Origin: Bacteroidota bacterium
GTDB taxonomy: Bacteria; Bacteroidota; Bacteroidia; Flavobacteriales; Weeksellaceae
DNA length: 9,045 nt
Assembly: GCA_023419095.1 (NCBI GenBank)
Contig: JAEZYN010000124.1
Coordinates: forward strand, 1-9,045
Direction of reading: 5' to 3'
This document shows positions 6,603-9,045 of the stretch, in pieces. How positions within the stretch are numbered: the stretch's first letter is position 1; each line of letters opens with the position of its first letter. The notes under the pieces are model-generated. The model made no database searches, was not told the origin of the DNA, and saw only the letters and a list, made by a program, of their open reading frames with translations. Made by a program: the position numbers and the translations under genes.

Positions 6603-6797
6603 TTAGTTTACTGCGAACAATGCAGCAAATGCAAGACCTTCTACAAGTGCAGCAGCAATAAGCATCGCAGTTTGCAGTTTACCTGCCTGCTCTGGCTGAC
6701 GGGCCATACCTTCCAAAGCAGCAGCACCGATTTTACCGATACCAAGACCTGCTCCGATTACTACTAGACCTGCTCCTACTAACTTAGGGATTTCCAT
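6603..6797 (-). CDS. atpE: ATP synthase Fo subunit c
   Basis: A 64-residue, two-helix hairpin that assembles into the rotating c-ring in the inner membrane. Helix 1 carries the GxGxGxG packing motif (GAGLGIG, 15-21), the polar loop is RQPE (33-36), and the essential ion-carrying carboxylate is E53 in ALVEGLAF. In Na+-type rings a glutamine in helix 1 and a serine or threonine directly after the glutamate coordinate Na+. Here those positions are I20 and G54, so H+ coupling is inferred. It is slightly shorter than many c subunits (about 70-80 residues) but complete. It has long spacers on both sides (115 and 105 bases) and a terminator-like hairpin after it, suggesting separate tuning of its high-copy expression. 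Confidence 0.96.
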   Translation of the reverse strand: MEIPKLVGAGLVVIGAGLGIGKIGAAALEGMARQPEQAGKLQTAMLIAAALVEGLAFAALFAVN

Positions 6798-6912
6798 AAT
6801 ATATAATTTAAAAAATTAGTTTCTGTTTATTGCTTTCAGCTACTTTTAATCAGCTGTTGGCTACTTCTGCCTACGTGGCTCTATTTACTTTTTACTATTG
6901 CCTTTGCTCTTA
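6798..6912 (-). other. atpB-atpE spacer with short repeated AGC-containing words
   Basis: No gene is apparent in these 115 bases. On the coding strand it contains degenerate repeats, including AAGTAGCCAACAGCTGA and AAAAGTAGCTGAAAGC: AGTAGC occurs twice and AGCTGA twice. The last 25 bases before atpE are strongly AT-rich, which is the usual translation-initiation context in Bacteroidota. A weak pairing CAGCT/AGCTG with a ten-base loop is possible. I see no intrinsic terminator and no TAnnTTTG promoter box here. It may act as a 5' leader that raises atpE translation, but that is conjecture. Confidence 0.4.
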
Positions 6913-8019
6913 TTAATGAGCTTCTTCATGATGGTGCTCCTCATTGGCCATACCGAAATACACCGCCGAAAGCATCGTGAAGATATATGCCTGAAGGAAT
7001 GCTACCAAAATCTCGAGTAAATACAGCACGAATGTCAGGAAAGGGAATGCAATGCCCGCGATTACGTTTTTAAATACATAAATCATTGCGATAAGCGACA
7101 TTACTACAATGTGACCTGCCGTCATGTTCGCGAAAAGACGAATCAAAAGCGCGAAAGGCTTGATAAACATCCCGATAATTTCAATCGGCATCATCACCAG
7201 CTTCATCGGCCAAGGCAAGCCCGGCATCCAGAAAATGTGCTGCCAGTAAGTTTTATTTGCGGTAAACTGCGTCAGAAGGAAAGTCACGATCGCCAACGCA
7301 GCAGTGATTGCTAAGTTTCCGGTCACGTTGATTCCGAATGGCATCAGACCTAAAACATTAAGGAACAGAATAAAGAAAAACACAGTCAGCAAATAACCCA
7401 TGTACTTTTTATAGTTCGTCCCGATGTTTGGTTTGGCAATGTCATCACGGATGAAAATAATAAGTGGTTCGAAAATCTTGCCTGCACCCGATGGCACCAA
7501 AGAATTCTTATAGCTTCTGGCAATCGACACAAAAAGAAGTGTCATCAGAATCGCTACTAAAAGGATAGCGAATACGCTTTTTGTAATTGACAGATCCAGC
7601 ATTTTAGGGTTCGTCGCATGTCCGTGGTCATCCATTTTGATGGTTCCTGAAGCATCTGTCTTATAGATTTTTTCGTGAAACAGCTTATAGTAGCTTCCTT
7701 TGCTGGCAAAAGTATCTTCTCCATGGTTGAAAGTTGAACTCATCGTTGCATGGAAACCGTTCTCTTTGTCGTAGAAAATTACCGGAAGCGGGAAACCGAT
7801 GTGGTGTCCGTCTTTGGTCACCATGATATCGAAGCTGTGAGCGTCCTTCACGTGGTGCTGAATAAACTCCTGGTTTTTAGCTTTTTCAGCCTGGGCCTCA
7901 AGTACATTTCCGGCAACCTGTTCAGTAGCGTGTGCATCAGCTGCACCGGTTTCGTGCTGCGCCTGTGAAAGCGAAAATGTAGATAAAAATCCAAGTAAAA
8001 GGATAACTCTTTTAAGCAT
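6913..8019 (-). CDS. atpB: ATP synthase Fo subunit a, with long secreted N-terminal extension
   Basis: A 368-residue subunit forming the two proton half-channels against the c-ring. A signal peptide is visible (positively charged start, hydrophobic stretch 5-16, SQA before Q21). About 120 residues of His/Asp-rich, probably periplasmic sequence follow, then membrane helices from about 147 to the end. The essential arginine is R294 in LLIRLFANMTAGH (E. coli R210). Q343 matches E. coli Q252. H303 and E336 occupy the positions of E. coli E219 and H245, the known swapped pairing. The E. coli protein is about 271 residues; the extra N-terminal domain is a recurring Bacteroidota trait, of unknown function as far as I know. 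The tail ends HHHEEAH. It is preceded by the best promoter in the window. Confidence 0.95.
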   Translation of the reverse strand: MLKRVILLLGFLSTFSLSQAQHETGAADAHATEQVAGNVLEAQAEKAKNQEFIQHHVKDAHSFDIMVTKDGHHIGFPLPVIFYDKENGFHATMSSTFNHGEDTFASKGSYYKLFHEKIYKTDASGTIKMDDHGHATNPKMLDLSITKSVFAILLVAILMTLLFVSIARSYKNSLVPSGAGKIFEPLIIFIRDDIAKPNIGTNYKKYMGYLLTVFFFILFLNVLGLMPFGINVTGNLAITAALAIVTFLLTQFTANKTYWQHIFWMPGLPWPMKLVMMPIEIIGMFIKPFALLIRLFANMTAGHIVVMSLIAMIYVFKNVIAGIAFPFLTFVLYLLEILVAFLQAYIFTMLSAVYFGMANEEHHHEEAH

Positions 8020-8044
8020 TATGATATATCTTTTTAAAGTTTTG

Positions 8045-8074
8045 CAAAAATAGGATAAATATTCAGATTACAAA
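8045..8074 (-). promoter_or_regulatory. Promoter for atpB and the structural atp genes
   Basis: The minus strand has TTTG (8071-8074), an 18-base gap and TATTTTTG (8045-8052), matching both Bacteroidota elements (-33 TTTG and -7 TAnnTTTG) at acceptable spacing. Transcription would begin near 8038, giving a leader of about 20 bases to the atpB ATG. The -33 element overlaps the last codon and stop of the upstream membrane-protein gene. It therefore acts either as a second, internal promoter or as the main promoter for the structural genes. Confidence 0.65.
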
Positions 8075-8481
8075 GAGGTTGTCTCCTGATTTTTTTCATC
8101 TTTTTCGGCGGCCGAGGCATCCTGAAACTGAATAAGTTTCACCGCAAATAGGGTTTCGAGGATAAGTGATACCAGATATGGAATTGCAAAATGCAGCTTA
8201 TAGTTCGGAACGGTACTCAGTTCAAGCTGACCCATCGCGATGAAAAGCGCCGCCATCTTCACCATCACCAAACCCAAAAAACCAAAACCGATATACTGCG
8301 GGAACTGGTTTTTTATAATGCTGAGAACGGTAATCACGATCACGAACAGCAGCGTAAGGAAAATATAATAGCGGAAGAACACCACATCAAAACCGATCTT
8401 CAGCCATTCCCAAAGCCCGAAATGCACGCCAATCATGACAAAGAACAAGATGATATAAAGTGTGGTAGGTTTCATTTTCAT
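8068..8481 (-). CDS. Uncharacterised four-helix membrane protein between atpZ and atpB
   Basis: A 137-residue protein with hydrophobic segments near 7-25, 37-55, 63-84 and 95-117, and a charged, probably cytoplasmic C-terminal tail rich in E, D and K (about 120-137). I find no catalytic motif. Size, four-helix topology and position just upstream of atpB resemble AtpI/UncI, the c-ring assembly factor, but I cannot recognise AtpI sequence signatures. PGAP-style annotation of such flavobacterial proteins may be DUF6168, which I recall only tentatively. The ATG overlaps the atpZ stop in an ATGA arrangement, so the two are translationally coupled. An alternative in-frame ATG lies two codons later (MKMK). 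A role in ATP synthase assembly or ion supply is inferred from location only. Confidence 0.8.
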   Translation of the reverse strand: MKMKPTTLYIILFFVMIGVHFGLWEWLKIGFDVVFFRYYIFLTLLFVIVITVLSIIKNQFPQYIGFGFLGLVMVKMAALFIAMGQLELSTVPNYKLHFAIPYLVSLILETLFAVKLIQFQDASAAEKDEKNQETTSL

Positions 8482-8741
8482 TTTTGAATATTTTTTAGCT
8501 GTTTCAGCAGATTGTAAAATGCCAGTCCCATCGCGGTGAAGCCAATAGCAACCGTCAGCAGGTTGTTTTCGATTTCGTAATAATCATTGATTTTCTTTCC
8601 GCCCCAAAAACCAAGTCCCATCGTGGCCAGCATTTGGAAAACTACAGCCGAATAAACACCGTACTGCCGCAAGCCCGAGGAGGCAAATTTGCGTTCAGCG
8701 TCTTTACCCGAAGAGTCTGGGGTGGAATTTTCGGTTGCCAT
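8478..8741 (-). CDS. atpZ: AtpZ/AtpI family protein, first gene of the atp operon
   Basis: An 87-residue membrane protein with a polar N-terminus (1-25) and two helices, about 27-48 (YSAVVFQMLATMGLGFWGGKK) and 60-80 (NLLTVAIGFTAMGLAFYNLL), the pattern of the AtpZ/AtpI family found at the head of many bacterial atp operons. In other bacteria AtpZ and AtpI are linked to c-ring assembly and Mg2+ supply. I chose the ATG at 8741 and not an in-frame TTG at 8759, because that TTG lies inside a -7 promoter box (8757-8764) and so would be upstream of the predicted transcript start. It overlaps the next gene by four bases. Confidence 0.85.
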   Translation of the reverse strand: MATENSTPDSSGKDAERKFASSGLRQYGVYSAVVFQMLATMGLGFWGGKKINDYYEIENNLLTVAIGFTAMGLAFYNLLKQLKNIQK

Positions 8742-8756
8742 TTTTATTAATTTTTG

Positions 8757-8764
8757 CAAAGCTA
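8757..8764 (-). promoter_or_regulatory. Candidate -7 box for the atpZ-led operon
   Basis: The minus strand reads TAGCTTTG, a full TAnnTTTG match 15 bases upstream of the chosen atpZ ATG. The nearest upstream TTG (8792-8794) is 27 bases from the box, longer than usual, so the -33 element is weak or absent. Its position favours the ATG start at 8741 over the upstream TTG. Confidence 0.5.
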
Positions 8765-8817
8765 ATGATTATCAGTCAGCCTAAAAATTTTCAATTTTAA
8801 ATATCCGCGATTTTCCG

Positions 8818-8825
8818 TATTTTTG
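8818..8825 (+). promoter_or_regulatory. Candidate -7 box for ffh
   Basis: TATTTTTG matches TAnnTTTG exactly, 23 bases upstream of the ffh ATG. A near-match -33 element TTTT (8795-8798) lies 19 bases before it. Together with the minus-strand box at 8757-8764 it makes the 107-base spacer a divergent promoter region, with the two boxes about 53 bases apart. Confidence 0.5.
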
Positions 8826-8848
8826 CGCATCTTTAAAATAAAAAACCG

Positions 8849-9045
8849 ATGTTCAACAGTTTACAGGATAAATTAGACAAAGCTTTACACAATATCTCAG
8901 GCCGCGGAAAGATCACCGAGATCAATGTGGCTGAAACCGTAAAAGAAATCCGACGCGCACTGGTAGATGCCGACGTAAACTACAAGGTGGCGAAAGACCT
9001 CACAAAGCGTGTTCAGGACAAAGCTTTAGGCCAAAATGTTCTCAC
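8849..9045 (+). CDS. ffh: Ffh, signal recognition particle protein (SRP54), 5' end only
   Basis: The first 65 codons are present; the gene runs off the right edge. Ffh binds 4.5S RNA and signal sequences of nascent membrane proteins and delivers ribosomes to FtsY at the inner membrane. The visible part is the helical N domain: MFNSLQDKLDKALHNISGRG, the family segment beginning ITEINVAETVKEIRRALVDA, then DVNYKVAKDLTKRV. The G domain (GTPase) and M domain are beyond the window. The ATG is preceded by an A-rich stretch with no Shine-Dalgarno sequence. It is transcribed divergently from atpZ. Confidence 0.93.
   Translation, partial: MFNSLQDKLDKALHNISGRGKITEINVAETVKEIRRALVDADVNYKVAKDLTKRVQDKALGQNVL

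Noticed and set aside
6603..6797. Na+-translocating (N-type) ATPase.
   Set aside because: The c subunit lacks the Na+ ligand pattern (glutamine in helix 1, Ser/Thr after the glutamate), and the gene order lacks N-ATPase markers such as atpQ and atpR.
8742..8759. TTG start at 8759 for atpZ, adding six residues (MQKLIK).
   Set aside because: The TTG overlaps a TAnnTTTG promoter box, so it would lie upstream of the expected transcript start. The ATG at 8741 gives a family-typical length.
1..9045. Signs of a mobile element, CRISPR array, toxin-antitoxin pair or defence system.
   Set aside because: All large open frames are core housekeeping or membrane genes. No transposase, integrase, regularly spaced repeats or terminal inverted repeats are visible.

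Overview
The window looks like the chromosome of a flavobacterium (Bacteroidota, class Flavobacteriia), most likely a Chryseobacterium/Kaistella-type member of the Weeksellaceae. The family and genus are inferred from overall protein flavour. The class-level call is firmer: AT-rich spacers without Shine-Dalgarno sequences, several copies of the Bacteroidota promoter box TAnnTTTG, a subunit a with a long secreted N-terminus, and an atp operon that ends at atpG without atpD or atpC.

Layout, left to right. (1) Bases 1-208 (+) are the 3' end of prmC, followed by a likely terminator. (2) Bases 209-411 are a convergent intergenic region with a GC-rich structured element (about 305-368) that resembles a repeat I remember from many flavobacterial genomes. 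(3) Bases 412-2781 (-) carry, in transcription order, a CNNM/CorC-type membrane protein with CBS domains, clpS two bases behind it, a strong hairpin terminator, and a rhomboid protease. (4) Bases 2883-8741 (-) are the ATP synthase locus in the order atpZ, an uncharacterised four-helix membrane protein, atpB (a), atpE (c), atpF (b), atpH (delta), atpA (alpha), atpG (gamma), closed by an intrinsic terminator. (5) Bases 8742-8848 are a divergent promoter region. (6) Bases 8849-9045 (+) are the start of ffh (SRP54).

How the genes work together. The atp genes encode the whole membrane Fo sector, the peripheral stalk and the alpha and gamma subunits of F1. The catalytic beta subunit and epsilon are absent and must be encoded elsewhere. 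The c subunit has the essential glutamate but lacks the usual Na+ ligands, so the enzyme is predicted to be proton-driven.

The operon has more internal control structure than its plain gene content suggests. There is a good promoter in front of atpB overlapping the end of the upstream gene, a terminator-like hairpin directly after atpE, and a 43-base near-palindrome between atpA and atpG. atpF-atpH-atpA are tightly packed, while the spacers around atpE and before atpG are 70-115 bases.

I see no mobile element, CRISPR array, tRNA or rRNA, and no clearly new multi-gene system. The most worthwhile leads are the atpE-distal hairpin, the intergenic repeat elements, and the uncharacterised membrane gene between atpZ and atpB.
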